In this document: one piece after another, positions 47,672 to 56,953 of the stretch | Numbering within the stretch: the first letter of the stretch is position 1 | How the letters are laid out: every line of letters starts with the position of its first letter | Notes under the pieces: model-generated | The model's input: the letters and a program-made list of their open reading frames with translations, nothing else | Databases searched by the model: none | What the model was told of the DNA's origin: nothing | Made by a program: the position numbers and the translations under genes | Source of the DNA: SHAN690 sp023262195 | GTDB lineage: Bacteria > Bacteroidota > Bacteroidia > Flavobacteriales_G > Salibacteraceae | DNA length: 64,000 nt | Direction of reading: 5' to 3' | Assembly: GCA_038142005.1 (NCBI GenBank) | Contig: JAYQJE010000005.1 | Coordinates: 124,001-188,000, forward strand

Positions 47672-48997
47672 CTAGGCGCTCTTCTTAAGAGGATGGTTAG
47701 ATATCACATTACTGGTATCAATGACTGCCTTGAGTTGATTAAGCAACTGATAAAGACCAAAATATGTCCGATTGAAGTACACAAAGTGTTTTGATCCTGA
47801 TGCCGATAACCCTCTCATTTCGGGGTTTCTGCTTAGGGCCTCGCCTTTCTCATAAATCTCCTTAAAGTAATTGTCATCTGCAAAGTCAAACCGATCAGAT
47901 AGCAGAGGCCTGCCTGCCAGCTCAAACATTTCAGGGAAGGTGGATAGGATAAGTTCTCTTTCCTTTATGCTTGCATTCGGATCATAGAGTCCAAGTTCCA
48001 CAAGCGCCCTTCTAAACTCTAGAGAGTCCATCTCATCACCATTTTTCAGAAGCTTGATATAACTCTGGTAAAAATCATCTGGAAGCTCCTTAACACACCC
48101 AAAATCAATTACGGCTAACTTTTCTTCGGGAGTTATGATGAAATTTCCAGGGTGTGGGTCAGCGTGCATCACTCGTAAATTGTGAATTTGATGCTGGTAG
48201 AAATCCCATAAGGCTTGGCCTATTTTATTGCGTTTTTTCTGGCTAGGATTGGTCTTTAGCCAGTCGATCAAACCCATACCATCAACCCAACTCATAGTTA
48301 TCACCCGTTTTCCAGAGAGGTTAGGCATAAAGTCAGGAAAAACCACGTTCTTCAAATCATCGCACTCATCAATGATGCGAAATGCGTTTCGCATCTCTTG
48401 CTTATAGTTGGTTTCCTCCATCAATTTAGATTCGACCTCATCCAAGTATGGTTGAATTTCCTTCTTTTTCAAACCAAACATTTTGATGGCGAATGGCGCC
48501 ACCATACTTATATCACTTTTCAAGCTGTCGGCTACTCCGGGATACTGCAACTTTATGGCGTATTTCTTTCCTTCGAGTGTTCCCTGATGCACTTGACCAA
48601 TTGAGGCGGCATTAACCGCATCTCTGGTAAATTCATCAAATATTTCTTCGGGATATTGTCCTACTTCTTTCTTAAAAGTTTTACGAATAAGAGGGTAAGA
48701 AAGCGGAGTAACTCGATTTTGAGCCATGGCAAACTGCTCTGTGTATGCTTTCGGCAAAATCTGGTCTCCTAAACTCAGCATCTGCGCCATCTTGAGAGGC
48801 CCGCCTTTTAATTCACTGAAAGCTTCATACACATCGCGGGCATTGGCAGTGTCTAAACTATCTTGTGATTCTGACTTATCTACCAATCGCTTGGCGTAGT
48901 GCTTTATATAGTTGGCTCCAACCTTCGCGCCTGCGTTGGCAAGTTTGCCGGCTCGCCCCAGTTTTGATACCGCAATCTTATTTTGATTCTCTTTCAT
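47672..48997 (-). CDS. ABC1/UbiB-family atypical kinase
   Basis: This is a 441-residue ABC1/ADCK-family protein. The Ala-rich loop is NAASIGQVHQG, the ATP-binding Lys is in YAIKLQYPGV, the catalytic loop is MHADPHPGNFII and the metal Asp is in AVIDFGCVKEL. The N-terminal extension motif that is usually KxGQ reads KMAQ (GGPLKMAQMLS). Family members support ubiquinone or other isoprenoid-lipid pathways. Its ATG overlaps the stop of a TetR-like gene by four bases (ATGA), so the pair is translationally coupled. Confidence 0.9.
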   Translation of the reverse strand: MKENQNKIAVSKLGRAGKLANAGAKVGANYIKHYAKRLVDKSESQDSLDTANARDVYEAFSELKGGPLKMAQMLSLGDQILPKAYTEQFAMAQNRVTPLSYPLIRKTFKKEVGQYPEEIFDEFTRDAVNAASIGQVHQGTLEGKKYAIKLQYPGVADSLKSDISMVAPFAIKMFGLKKKEIQPYLDEVESKLMEETNYKQEMRNAFRIIDECDDLKNVVFPDFMPNLSGKRVITMSWVDGMGLIDWLKTNPSQKKRNKIGQALWDFYQHQIHNLRVMHADPHPGNFIITPEEKLAVIDFGCVKELPDDFYQSYIKLLKNGDEMDSLEFRRALVELGLYDPNASIKERELILSTFPEMFELAGRPLLSDRFDFADDNYFKEIYEKGEALSRNPEMRGLSASGSKHFVYFNRTYFGLYQLLNQLKAVIDTSNVISNHPLKKSA

Positions 48998-49656
48998 CCT
49001 AATCCCAAGTAAACACCTCGTTTTTTCCTAGTTGCCATAAACTTTCCGAGGTCGAAAATGCTTTGCAACGTGCTTGTATCGGTCAATCGAAAGAGTAAAT
49101 CGCTGGTTTTCTCTATAAAGGCATCGGTATCCTGCTTGTCTTCGCTTTTGTCTCTTAAGTAAAAAATGATGACCCCGAGCGCATGATTGGTCAGCGCAGC
49201 TTTTTTGGGATTGATACTGATTTTATCAAACACTTCAGTCATCTTACCATCGGTGCGTATCGCTACAAAATCCTGCTTGTTAAGCACGTACATGAATTTG
49301 GAGGTGAAGGTGCTTGAGCTTTTTTTATGTTCGATGAATTCATGCAAAAAGGCCTCGTCTTTTGACATAGATTCAATCAAAAGATACAAGAAGGCGATGT
49401 GTCGATCTTTTGGATCCCATTCGTCCGCTTGTTTATCCTTTACAAGCAGGTCGTTTGCATTCTTGAAGTACCAGAGTAGGAGGGCAACCTCAAGTTATTC
49501 GAGACTTTTAAAATGCTTTTTAAATTCAATGAAATCTACTTGGCCATATTCGGCCAACTCCATGATAAATTGGGGTAGCTTGCCTTTAGAGCTTACATAT
49601 TTCTTGTAATGATTTATGAGCTCAATTCGCGGATCTGTCTTTTTCTTCTTTCCCAT
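48994..49656 (-). CDS. TetR-like helical protein coupled to the ABC1 kinase (in-frame stop)
   Basis: This protein of about 220 residues is all-helical. The N-terminus MGKKKKTDPRIELINHYKKY followed by LAEYGQVDFIEFKKHFKSLE has the short HTH-like form of Bacteroidota TetR-like proteins found next to ABC1 kinases. The C-terminal domain (FLYLLIESMSKDEAFLHEFI to LQSIFDLGKFMATRK) is the ligand-type bundle. A TAA at 49495-49497 interrupts the same frame between KSLE and LEVALLLWYF. Error is likely because both sides look conserved, but a real null cannot be excluded. Whether it binds DNA is uncertain. Confidence 0.65.
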
Positions 49657-49734
49657 AATTCATGTTGCGTTATTGAAAAGAAACAGTTTGATCAACGGTT
49701 TGTTGCTCGGCACGCTATTATTTGTGTCTAGCTG

Positions 49735-50556
49735 TTATCCAAGGGCCACGTCTAAGACCATCATGACTAAGAATCCACCGATGAAACCCAAGGTGGATAT
49801 ATCTGTGTATTTGTCTAGTTGAGCTTCGGGTACAACTTCCTCTATCACTACATAAATCATTGCGCCCGCAGCGAAGGCAAGAGCATAGGGAAGTATTGGC
49901 TCAAAGTAAATTACCAACGCAGCGCCCAAAACACCAGCAATAGGTTCTACGATAGCACTCAGCTGACCATACCAAAATGATCGAAACCTCGACACGCCTT
50001 GTCTTCTCAACGGCATAGACACTGCAATACCTTCTGGAAAATTCTGAATTCCAATTCCTATGGCTAAGGCCACGGCAGCTCCGATGCTTGCGCCTTCAAA
50101 ACCTGCAGCCACCCCTCCAAACAAAACGCCCACGGCTAAGCCCTCGGGTATATTGTGAATGGTAATTGCCAATACAAGAAGGGTAGTTCGATGCCAATTG
50201 GTTTCTGGCCCTTCCGCATCTTCACGCTTGAAATTGATGTGCAAATGCGGCATTAGCTTGTCCAATGCGAAAAGAAACAAAGCGCCACTGCCAAAACCAA
50301 CGGCTGCCGGCAACCAACCCGGGGTGCCATTAGCCTCAGCCATTTCAATGGCTGGGGCCAGCAACGACCAATAACTGGCAGCAATCATAACACCGCCTGT
50401 AAATCCGAGCATACCATCGAGTACGGCACGATTCATCGTTCTAAATAGAAAAACGAAGGAAGATCCAAAGGCCGTGAGCAACCAGGTAAAAGTGGTGGCC
50501 AAAAAGGCAGCCCAAATGGGGTCCATTGATCCCAAATAATCAAGCAAGTGGTTCAT
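49735..50556 (-). CDS. ZIP-family metal transporter
   Basis: This is an inner-membrane divalent-metal permease of 273 residues with about eight helices. The ZIP metal-site helices read ITIHNIPEGLAVGVLFGG and GIGIQNFPEGIAVSMPL, and a His-rich cytoplasmic loop (MPHLHINFK) precedes them. It begins one base inside the stop of the DtxR-family regulator (TAATG), so metal-dependent control by that regulator is likely. Zinc, iron or manganese are all possible substrates. Confidence 0.92.
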   Translation of the reverse strand: MNHLLDYLGSMDPIWAAFLATTFTWLLTAFGSSFVFLFRTMNRAVLDGMLGFTGGVMIAASYWSLLAPAIEMAEANGTPGWLPAAVGFGSGALFLFALDKLMPHLHINFKREDAEGPETNWHRTTLLVLAITIHNIPEGLAVGVLFGGVAAGFEGASIGAAVALAIGIGIQNFPEGIAVSMPLRRQGVSRFRSFWYGQLSAIVEPIAGVLGAALVIYFEPILPYALAFAAGAMIYVVIEEVVPEAQLDKYTDISTLGFIGGFLVMMVLDVALG

Positions 50557-51212
50557 TATGCAGTTTTAACGTAAAGGTTTTTACAAACTTGTTGACTCAA
50601 AGTGATGGATTTTCCTCGCATCTCTACGACACGAGATTTGTCATAATCAAATATTGACGTTACAGTAAGCTCATGGCCAAGTTGAATGTTTTGATTGTCA
50701 AGAAATTGCAGGAATGAGCTTGAGCTATCTTTTACTCCGGTGACAACGGCCTTGTCTCCTGGAGTGAGTTCTGCCAAGGGAAGTTGATCCCTTCGGTGTA
50801 TCACCCCATCACGATCGGGTATCGGATCACCATGCGGATCGAACTTTGGATTATCAAGGAAGTCATCCAACCTGTTGACTAGTTCACTTGATTCAATATG
50901 TTCTAATTCCTCTGCGATGTCATGAACTTCATCCCAGCTAAACGCCAATTTTTCCACTAAAAACACCTCCCACAGCCTGTGTCTTCTAATAATGCTTACA
51001 GCTAGTTCTTCACCCTTTTTTGTGAGTTGCACTGCGTGATACTTTTTGTAATTAATCAGCATGAGGCTGTCTAATTTTTTGAGCATATCGCTGACGGTAG
51101 CCGCTTTTATACCCAATTGCTCGCCAATCGCATTGGTGGTGGCACCATCCTTCACTTTGTTGTTAAGTTGAAAGATTGCCTTCAAATAGTTTTCTACCGC
51201 GTTTGAAGCCAT
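50556..51212 (-). CDS. DtxR/MntR-family metal-dependent repressor
   Basis: This is a 218-residue regulator. The N-terminal winged helix is AVENYLKAIFQLNN with recognition helix IKAATVSDMLKKLDSL, the dimer/metal domain has RRHRLWEVFLVEKLAFSWDEVHDIAEELEHI with its usual Glu and His ligands, and the C-terminus is an SH3/FeoA-like domain (AELTPGDKAVVTGVKDSSSS). It controls iron or manganese uptake genes in other bacteria. It is coupled to the ZIP gene and divergent from a TonB receptor across a DtxR-like palindrome. Confidence 0.93.
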   Translation of the reverse strand: MASNAVENYLKAIFQLNNKVKDGATTNAIGEQLGIKAATVSDMLKKLDSLMLINYKKYHAVQLTKKGEELAVSIIRRHRLWEVFLVEKLAFSWDEVHDIAEELEHIESSELVNRLDDFLDNPKFDPHGDPIPDRDGVIHRRDQLPLAELTPGDKAVVTGVKDSSSSFLQFLDNQNIQLGHELTVTSIFDYDKSRVVEMRGKSITLSQQVCKNLYVKTA

Positions 51213-51222
51213 AAATCAAAAA

Positions 51223-51230
51223 CAAAATTA
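51223..51230 (-). promoter_or_regulatory. TAnnTTTG promoter box of the dtxR-like gene
   Basis: On the minus strand the box reads TAATTTTG, a perfect match, ending ten bases before the ATG at 51212. Confidence 0.6.
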
Positions 51231-51255
51231 AACCTTTTGAGTTAGGCTGAATATA

Positions 51256-51275
51256 TTTTTAGGTAAGCCTAAAAA
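51256..51275. promoter_or_regulatory. DtxR-like operator palindrome
   Basis: The sequence has half-sites TTTTTAGG and CCTAAAAA around a TAAG centre. The core TTAGGTAAGCCTAA closely matches the DtxR-family box (TTAGGTTAGSCTAA). A further half-site TTAGGCT lies at 51242-51248. It sits between the two divergent promoters and just upstream of the TonB-receptor box, well placed to control both. Confidence 0.7.
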
Positions 51276-51281
51276 TTAAAT

Positions 51282-51289
51282 TAGATTTG
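51282..51289 (+). promoter_or_regulatory. TAnnTTTG promoter box of the TonB-receptor gene
   Basis: The box reads TAGATTTG, a perfect match, and ends eight bases before the ATG at 51298, again giving a very short leader. The DtxR-like palindrome ends six bases upstream of it, covering its -33 region. Confidence 0.6.
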
Positions 51290-51297
51290 CCTTCCAA

Positions 51298-53670
51298 ATG
51301 AGCCGAAATAACATCTTTATCTGGGCTTTAATTGTTTTAAGCCAACCCGTCTTCGCGCAGACTTCAAATGTGACAGGGAAAATTATTAGTCATGGAGAGA
51401 CTGTGCCTTTTGCTAATGTTATTCTCACAGGTACTCAGTTTGGCACATCGGCAGATGTCAATGGAGCTTTTGTCCTCACGAATGTACCCGCAGGAAAGTA
51501 CCAGCTTCAAACAAGCGCAGTTGGCTATATACCAGCACGAGACTCGGTTTCGATCAGAGAGGGAGAAGATGTAATAATCGATTTCGAGCTTAAAGAAGAC
51601 GTATTGAGCTTGTCTCAAGTGGTAGTTACGGGCTCTCGAAATCAAATTGAACAATACAATTCTCCAGTTATTGTAAGCACCATAGGTACTCGAACTTTTG
51701 AAGCAACCCAGTCTTTAAATATTGCCGAAGGGTTGAGTTTCTCGCCTGGTCTCAGGGTCGAGAATAACTGCCAAAACTGTGGTTTTACGCAGCTTCGAAT
51801 GAATGGACTAGATGGCCCTTACTCTCAAATATTGATCAACAGCCGCCCGGTTTTTTCCGCACTTGCGGGAGTTTACGGATTGGAAATGCTGCCATCAACT
51901 ATGGTAGACAGAGTAGAAGTAGTGCGTGGTGGTGGTTCTGTTCTTTATGGAGGTAACGCCATCGCTGGCACCGTAAACATAATCACCAAAGACCCTTTTG
52001 AAAACAGTTTTGAAGTTGGTATTAATCAGTCATTTATTGATGCAGTTGACCCAGACCGCACCGTTAACTTTAATGGTTCTCTCGTTTCTGATGATTTGAA
52101 TAAAGGCATTACATTTTTTGGTTTCAACCGATTTAGAAATCCATGGGATGCCAATGGTGATGGGTTTTCTGAAATCGTGGCACTCCAAAACAACACCTTT
52201 GGTTTTGATGCATTCTATAACATTAATGATCAGACTAGACTCGATTTAGGCGCATATTATATCAATGAATACAGACGAGGTGGAAATAAATTTCACTTAT
52301 TCCCTCATCAAACCGACATCACAGAACAGCTTGAGCATAACATATTGAGCACGAACATTGGTTTGGAACGCAGAAGCACCAATAACAAACATAAGATTGG
52401 GCTCTATGGCTCGTTGCAGCATGTTGAGAGAGAAAGCTATTATGGTGGTGGCGGCAGGGTAATTAGCGAGGGAGACTCCTTGACCAGTGATGACATTACA
52501 GCCATAAATGCATATGGGAGTTCTCAGGATATAGCTACCGTAAGCGGTTTGCAATACACTTTTGTGATGATTTCAAAGGTTATGCTAACTACCGGTTCTG
52601 AGTATACATACAACAAGGTCGTAGATGAGATGCCAGGCTATGGTCGATTGATTGATCAGAACGTTGGAACGTGGGGCACGTTCGCAGAATTGGAAATTAA
52701 GCCAATTGAGAAGTTGACATTGCTTGCTGGTGGCAGATTTGATCAATTAAATATTTCAGGACAGTATGATTTAGAGGGGCAGAGCTTTACGAATGATCAG
52801 ATAATCAATGTGTTAGTGCCAAGAGCTTCGGCTATGTACAAGCTGAAAGAAAATTTAAAACTGAGAGCTTCATTTGCTCAAGGATATCGCGGCCCGCAAG
52901 CATTTAACGAAGATCTACATATTGAAACCGTTGGAGGTGCAGCTCGGTTTATCCAGATTAACCCTGATTTAGAGGTCGAGCGCTCCAACAGTGCATTGCT
53001 CTCAATCAATTATGATAAGTACATTGGTAAAACCCAAATGAATTTTGTGGTAGAAGGGTTTTACACCGAACTGATCAATCCTTTCATTTTTGCAGATCAG
53101 CAAGAATTGCCAAGTGGTATAGCTGTGATCAGTAAACGAAATGGAGATGGAGCCGTAGTTAATGGGGTAAATCTTGAAGCCAATGTAGCTTTCGGAAGCA
53201 AACTGATTTTACAGTCTGGTGCCACTTTCCAGTCTGCCAACTACGTGGTTGAAGAGGAAATCTGGTCTTCTGACCCTGCTGATGGCACGCCAGCCACAAC
53301 TACAGATAAGCTATTGCGCACGCCAGACGCCTATGGTTATTACTCGCTTTTATACAACCCGACAGAGTATTTGTCGATTGCTTACTCTGGGGTTTTGACT
53401 GGCCCGATGGATGTGCCACATGTAATTGACGTCAGTAACGAAAGAACAGTAATTAAACGAACCTCTGCATTCTTCGAGAACAACATTAAGTTATCCTACA
53501 CCATTAAGACCAGCAAACAGTTTGCGCTGGAACTGTTTGGTGGAGTTCAAAACATTTTTAATAGCTATCAGGACGACTTTGATGTCGGTGCTGATCGTGA
53601 CGCGGGCTATGTGTACGGACCGCTCCGTCCAAGAACATATTTCATGGGGCTAAAGTTTGGAATGAACTAG
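51298..53670 (+). CDS. TonB-dependent outer-membrane receptor
   Basis: This is a 790-residue outer-membrane receptor. A signal peptide (MSRNNIFIWALIVLSQPVFA) precedes a carboxypeptidase-like regulatory domain (GKIISHGETVPFANVILTGT), a TonB box region (LSQVVVTGSRNQIEQ), the plug (GLRVENNCQNCGFTQLRMNG, VEVVRGGGSVLYGGNAIAG) and a 22-strand barrel ending in an aromatic strand (RTYFMGLKFGMN). A short CQNC in the plug could bind metal. The DtxR operator upstream suggests iron, manganese or zinc complexes as ligand, possibly delivering to the ZIP transporter. Confidence 0.93.
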   Translation: MSRNNIFIWALIVLSQPVFAQTSNVTGKIISHGETVPFANVILTGTQFGTSADVNGAFVLTNVPAGKYQLQTSAVGYIPARDSVSIREGEDVIIDFELKEDVLSLSQVVVTGSRNQIEQYNSPVIVSTIGTRTFEATQSLNIAEGLSFSPGLRVENNCQNCGFTQLRMNGLDGPYSQILINSRPVFSALAGVYGLEMLPSTMVDRVEVVRGGGSVLYGGNAIAGTVNIITKDPFENSFEVGINQSFIDAVDPDRTVNFNGSLVSDDLNKGITFFGFNRFRNPWDANGDGFSEIVALQNNTFGFDAFYNINDQTRLDLGAYYINEYRRGGNKFHLFPHQTDITEQLEHNILSTNIGLERRSTNNKHKIGLYGSLQHVERESYYGGGGRVISEGDSLTSDDITAINAYGSSQDIATVSGLQYTFVMISKVMLTTGSEYTYNKVVDEMPGYGRLIDQNVGTWGTFAELEIKPIEKLTLLAGGRFDQLNISGQYDLEGQSFTNDQIINVLVPRASAMYKLKENLKLRASFAQGYRGPQAFNEDLHIETVGGAARFIQINPDLEVERSNSALLSINYDKYIGKTQMNFVVEGFYTELINPFIFADQQELPSGIAVISKRNGDGAVVNGVNLEANVAFGSKLILQSGATFQSANYVVEEEIWSSDPADGTPATTTDKLLRTPDAYGYYSLLYNPTEYLSIAYSGVLTGPMDVPHVIDVSNERTVIKRTSAFFENNIKLSYTIKTSKQFALELFGGVQNIFNSYQDDFDVGADRDAGYVYGPLRPRTYFMGLKFGMN

Positions 53671-53801
53671 CCGATGAGTTCCATACAGTCGATACATTCG
53701 CGTTATTCATCGATAAATTAAGGCGTTGCGACCAAATCGATATTCGGAAATCAGTTTCAATCGTCTGAATACTAATTTTATACCCAACTTAAACTTTGCG
53801 T

Positions 53802-54605
53802 ATGACCCGACTAATACTTACGTTTTTACTTGCTACCGCGTCAACTACCCTCTTCGCCCAGCCGGTGGTTACAACCAACCCCAAGAATGTTACAAATTGC
53901 ATCAACTCCTGCAGTGATCTTACGGTCAAAGCAGTAGGAGATGGACTTCAATATCAATGGCAAATGGACCTTGGTGCTGGCTTCATGAACGTTTCGGGTG
54001 CTATAAACGATACATTCAACGTGTGTGACACCGGAGCAGCGGCACCATATACCATTGATTATCGGTGTGTGGTAATTGATCAAAATGGTGACTCGGCAAC
54101 TTCATTAGTTGCAACAATGAGCGTGGACTCATGCTTGCCTCCAATAGCTGATTTTACTTATACAGTAAATGATCTTGAAGTATGTTTTACAAGCACCTCG
54201 CAAAATGCTGAAACACTGATTTGGAATTTTGGTAATGGTAAAACCAATGCAAACAATGTCACAAGCCCATGCAGTGATTATGATGTAGTATGGCAATACG
54301 ATGTATCGCTCTTCGCCTTTAACGATCATGGAAGCGATAGCGTATTGAAGACGATTAGTTTAGTTGGTTTAGACGAAGTGTCATCGACTACCAAGATTTT
54401 TCCAAACCCTGCAAGTGATGTGCTCTACATTCAGTCTATGGCACAGATTAAATCAATTAGAATGTTCAACATCAATGGCGATGTTGTTGAAGTTGGAAGC
54501 AACAGACATCAAATTGATTTGAGTAAAGTGGCTCAAGGTTTATACACATTGGAGATAGAAACTACAGAAGCAATAAGTCACAAGCAGATCATGGTGACTA
54601 GATAA
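53802..54605 (+). CDS. T9SS-exported protein with Ig/PKD-like domains
   Basis: This is a 267-residue secreted protein with signal peptide MTRLILTFLLATASTTLFA. An Ig-like domain (TNPKNVTNCINSCSDLTVKA, YQWQMDLGAGFMNV) and a PKD-like domain (PIADFTYTVNDLEVCFTSTS, NFGNGKTNANNV) precede a type A sorting domain (TKIFPNPASDVLYI, AQGLYTLEI). ATG 53802 is chosen over an upstream TTG. Function unknown. Confidence 0.82.
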   Translation: MTRLILTFLLATASTTLFAQPVVTTNPKNVTNCINSCSDLTVKAVGDGLQYQWQMDLGAGFMNVSGAINDTFNVCDTGAAAPYTIDYRCVVIDQNGDSATSLVATMSVDSCLPPIADFTYTVNDLEVCFTSTSQNAETLIWNFGNGKTNANNVTSPCSDYDVVWQYDVSLFAFNDHGSDSVLKTISLVGLDEVSSTTKIFPNPASDVLYIQSMAQIKSIRMFNINGDVVEVGSNRHQIDLSKVAQGLYTLEIETTEAISHKQIMVTR

Positions 54606-54614
54606 TAGAGGTCC

Positions 54615-56014
54615 ATGAGTAAGCATTTTCTTGCTTTTCTTTTATTCTCACTGATTAGTTTCAGTTTTCAAGGTCAAGAATTACCAATTTCATCGGTCAG
54701 CGAAGATGAAGTCGCATTGGATGAAATATTTAAAAAATGCCTATCATCCTCAAGCGTTTACCCTTGGCTTGGTGAAATGTGCCTAGAAATAGGACCAAGA
54801 TTGAGTGGTTCTCCTCAAGCTGAACAAGCGGTAGATTACAGCTATGACTTGATGAAAAACCTTGGGCTGAATCTGAGAAGCAACCTGTGATGGTTCCCCA
54901 TTGGGTTCGAGGTGAACCTGAAAAGGCAGAAGTTACGTTTACCGATGGCAAGACACATCAATTGCATATTCTATCCTTGGGTGGATCGATATCTACACCT
55001 GAGGGTGGATTGACAGCTGATATTGTAGAGGTGAATGATTGGGATGAGCTAGAGCAGCTTGGAGAAAAAGAAGTAAAGGGAAAGGTTGTATTCTTTAATG
55101 AGGCCATGAATGCCGAAAACCTTTACACTTTTCACAGCTACGGACATTGCGTGAAGCACCGATGGGGCGGTGCAGTAGAGGCATCGAAGTATGGCGCAGT
55201 AGGCGTCATTGTGAGATCGCTAAGCTTGAGACTTGATACCTTTCCGCATACGGGAAGCATGACTTATGAAAATGCAATAGACACGCTTCCAGCAGCAGCC
55301 ATAAGCACTATGGATGCTGAGTTGATTTCTGAAAAACTCTCTGCTGGTGAATCTGCTAAGATCACTTGGTCTCAACACTGTAAAACCTTTGATGAGGTCT
55401 TATCCCATAATGTGATTGGAGAAATAAAGGGTAAAACGCACCCTGAAAAAATCATTCTGTTTGGCGGGCATTTGGATAGTTGGGATGTGGGACACGGAGC
55501 ACACGATGATGGGGCGGGCGTAATGCAATCATTGGCTGTTCTTGAACTTCTGCAAGAGTTAAACTATGAACCAAATTACACGATTCGGGTTGTGTTTTTT
55601 ATGAATGAAGAGAATGGATTACGTGGTGCAACAGAGTACGCACGTTTAGCTGAACAGGAAGGACTAGAGCATGTAGCATGCATTGAGTCAGACCGGGGAG
55701 GCTTTACACCGCGTGGTTTTTATGCGGAAGGAAACCCCACACTCGTTCAACGAATCATCGATTTAAAACCATTGCTTGAAAAGTATGGCGTCCATCAATT
55801 ACAGGAAGGTGGCAGTGGTGCAGATATTAAGCCATTACAGACAGACGAGAATGTATTGATAGGTTTTGTTCCTGATAGTCAGCGATATTTTGACCATCAC
55901 CATAGTGCAAACGACACTTTTGATCAAGTCAATAAGCGAGAATTAGAGCTTGGTGTAGGATCAATTACGGCACTGGTTTATATGCTCGACAAATACGGAC
56001 TTGAAAGCAAGTGA
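54615..56014 (+). CDS. M28-family zinc peptidase (frameshifted)
   Basis: This is a secreted aminopeptidase or glutamate carboxypeptidase-like enzyme of about 466 residues. Signal peptide MSKHFLAFLLFSLISFSFQG; a PA domain insert is likely (VVGKV-type VKGKVVFFNEAM). M28 metal ligands appear in GGHLDSWDVGHGAHDDGAG, MNEENGLRG, CIESDRGG and FDHHHSANDTFD. One missing base in the G3 run at 54864-54866 breaks the N-terminal part; with four G it reads LGAESEKQPVMVPHWVRG. It is the first gene of a likely three-gene operon with the DUF2452 and NTF2-like genes. Confidence 0.9.
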
Positions 56015-56019
56015 TTACC

Positions 56020-56478
56020 ATGGGAAGTCAGAAAAAATCGGACAAAGAGATTGTTAATCCGATTGATAAAGATAAAGTAACCGAAACTCCTGGATTATTG
56101 GAGTATGCGCACCATGTAGGTAGTGCGATTATTAAACCTGAAGATCGAGGTAAGCTTAAAAGCCAGGCACTCTCATCCATGTATGAGCAAACGGATTTAC
56201 AACTCGGTCAGATTAGGCGCCAGATTGAACTGTTGGCGGAAGAGGCGAAAAAGATTCAGCAGAGAAAAGATGTGTCAGAGTCGATATATGGAGCAAAAAT
56301 GAATTTCAAACCACTCGTTGGACACATATACCATCTTTACCAGAAAGAGAACGAAGACTATATACTGTCCTTGTTGGGGCCAGATGAGTGGGGAAGAAGC
56401 AAACCGAGTTGGGAATATATTTCAACCACAAAATTACTAGGAGATCACACTTGGGAAATACTAGAATCCAATGATTAG
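56020..56478 (+). CDS. DUF2452 protein
   Basis: This soluble 152-residue protein matches DUF2452: NPIDKDKVTETPGLLEYAHH, QIRRQIELLAEEAKKIQQRK and YHLYQKENEDYILSLLGPDEW. The ATG at 56020 is preferred to an in-frame GTG at 56011 that overlaps the M28 stop. It overlaps the next gene by eight bases. Function unknown. Confidence 0.85.
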   Translation: MGSQKKSDKEIVNPIDKDKVTETPGLLEYAHHVGSAIIKPEDRGKLKSQALSSMYEQTDLQLGQIRRQIELLAEEAKKIQQRKDVSESIYGAKMNFKPLVGHIYHLYQKENEDYILSLLGPDEWGRSKPSWEYISTTKLLGDHTWEILESND

Positions 56479-56896
56479 GGTATTAGCTTTCTTGACTTGC
56501 GTCATATGCAGTTGCACCTTTCCGACTGCAAAGAGTGAGTCTGAGGAAATAATAAAAGTGATGCAAGGCCAAGCTGCAGCTTGTAACAAAGGCAATCTCG
56601 AAGGGTACATGTCTGGTTATTGGATGAGTGACTCTCTTGTTTTTACAGGAGGTAAATCAACCTCCTATAGCTGGCAAGCAGCTTTGGACAGATATAAGAA
56701 GTCGTATCCCACGGCTGAAAAAATGGGTAAGCTCGAATTCTCTGAGATTGAGACAAAATTTACCTCAAAAAACAGCGCCTATACCGTTGGGCAGTGGTCT
56801 CTGAGCAAATCAGATGACGATGTTTCAGGCCGCTTCACATTGGTTTGGAAAAAAATTAATGGAAGTTGGTTTATCGTTGCCGACCATAGTTCTTAA
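56471..56896 (+). CDS. NTF2-like (DUF4440/SnoaL-type) lipoprotein
   Basis: This is a 141-residue exported protein with a short lipoprotein-like signal (MIRVLAFLTCVICSC). The body is an NTF2-like fold: IIKVMQGQAAACNKGNLEGY, WQAALDRYKKSYPT and the C-terminal VWKKINGSWFIVADHSS, which is typical of DUF4440-type proteins. Role unknown. Confidence 0.8.
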   Translation: MIRVLAFLTCVICSCTFPTAKSESEEIIKVMQGQAAACNKGNLEGYMSGYWMSDSLVFTGGKSTSYSWQAALDRYKKSYPTAEKMGKLEFSEIETKFTSKNSAYTVGQWSLSKSDDDVSGRFTLVWKKINGSWFIVADHSS

Positions 56897-56926
56897 GAAA
56901 ATCAAGTTTACTATCACTTGCATTTT

Positions 56927-56934
56927 TAAATTTG
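56927..56934 (+). promoter_or_regulatory. TAnnTTTG promoter box of the PorE-like gene
   Basis: The box reads TAAATTTG, a perfect match 19 bases upstream of the ATG at 56954, giving this gene its own promoter after the M28 operon. Confidence 0.55.
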
Positions 56935-56953
56935 AGGTTTTCATGATAAAGCT

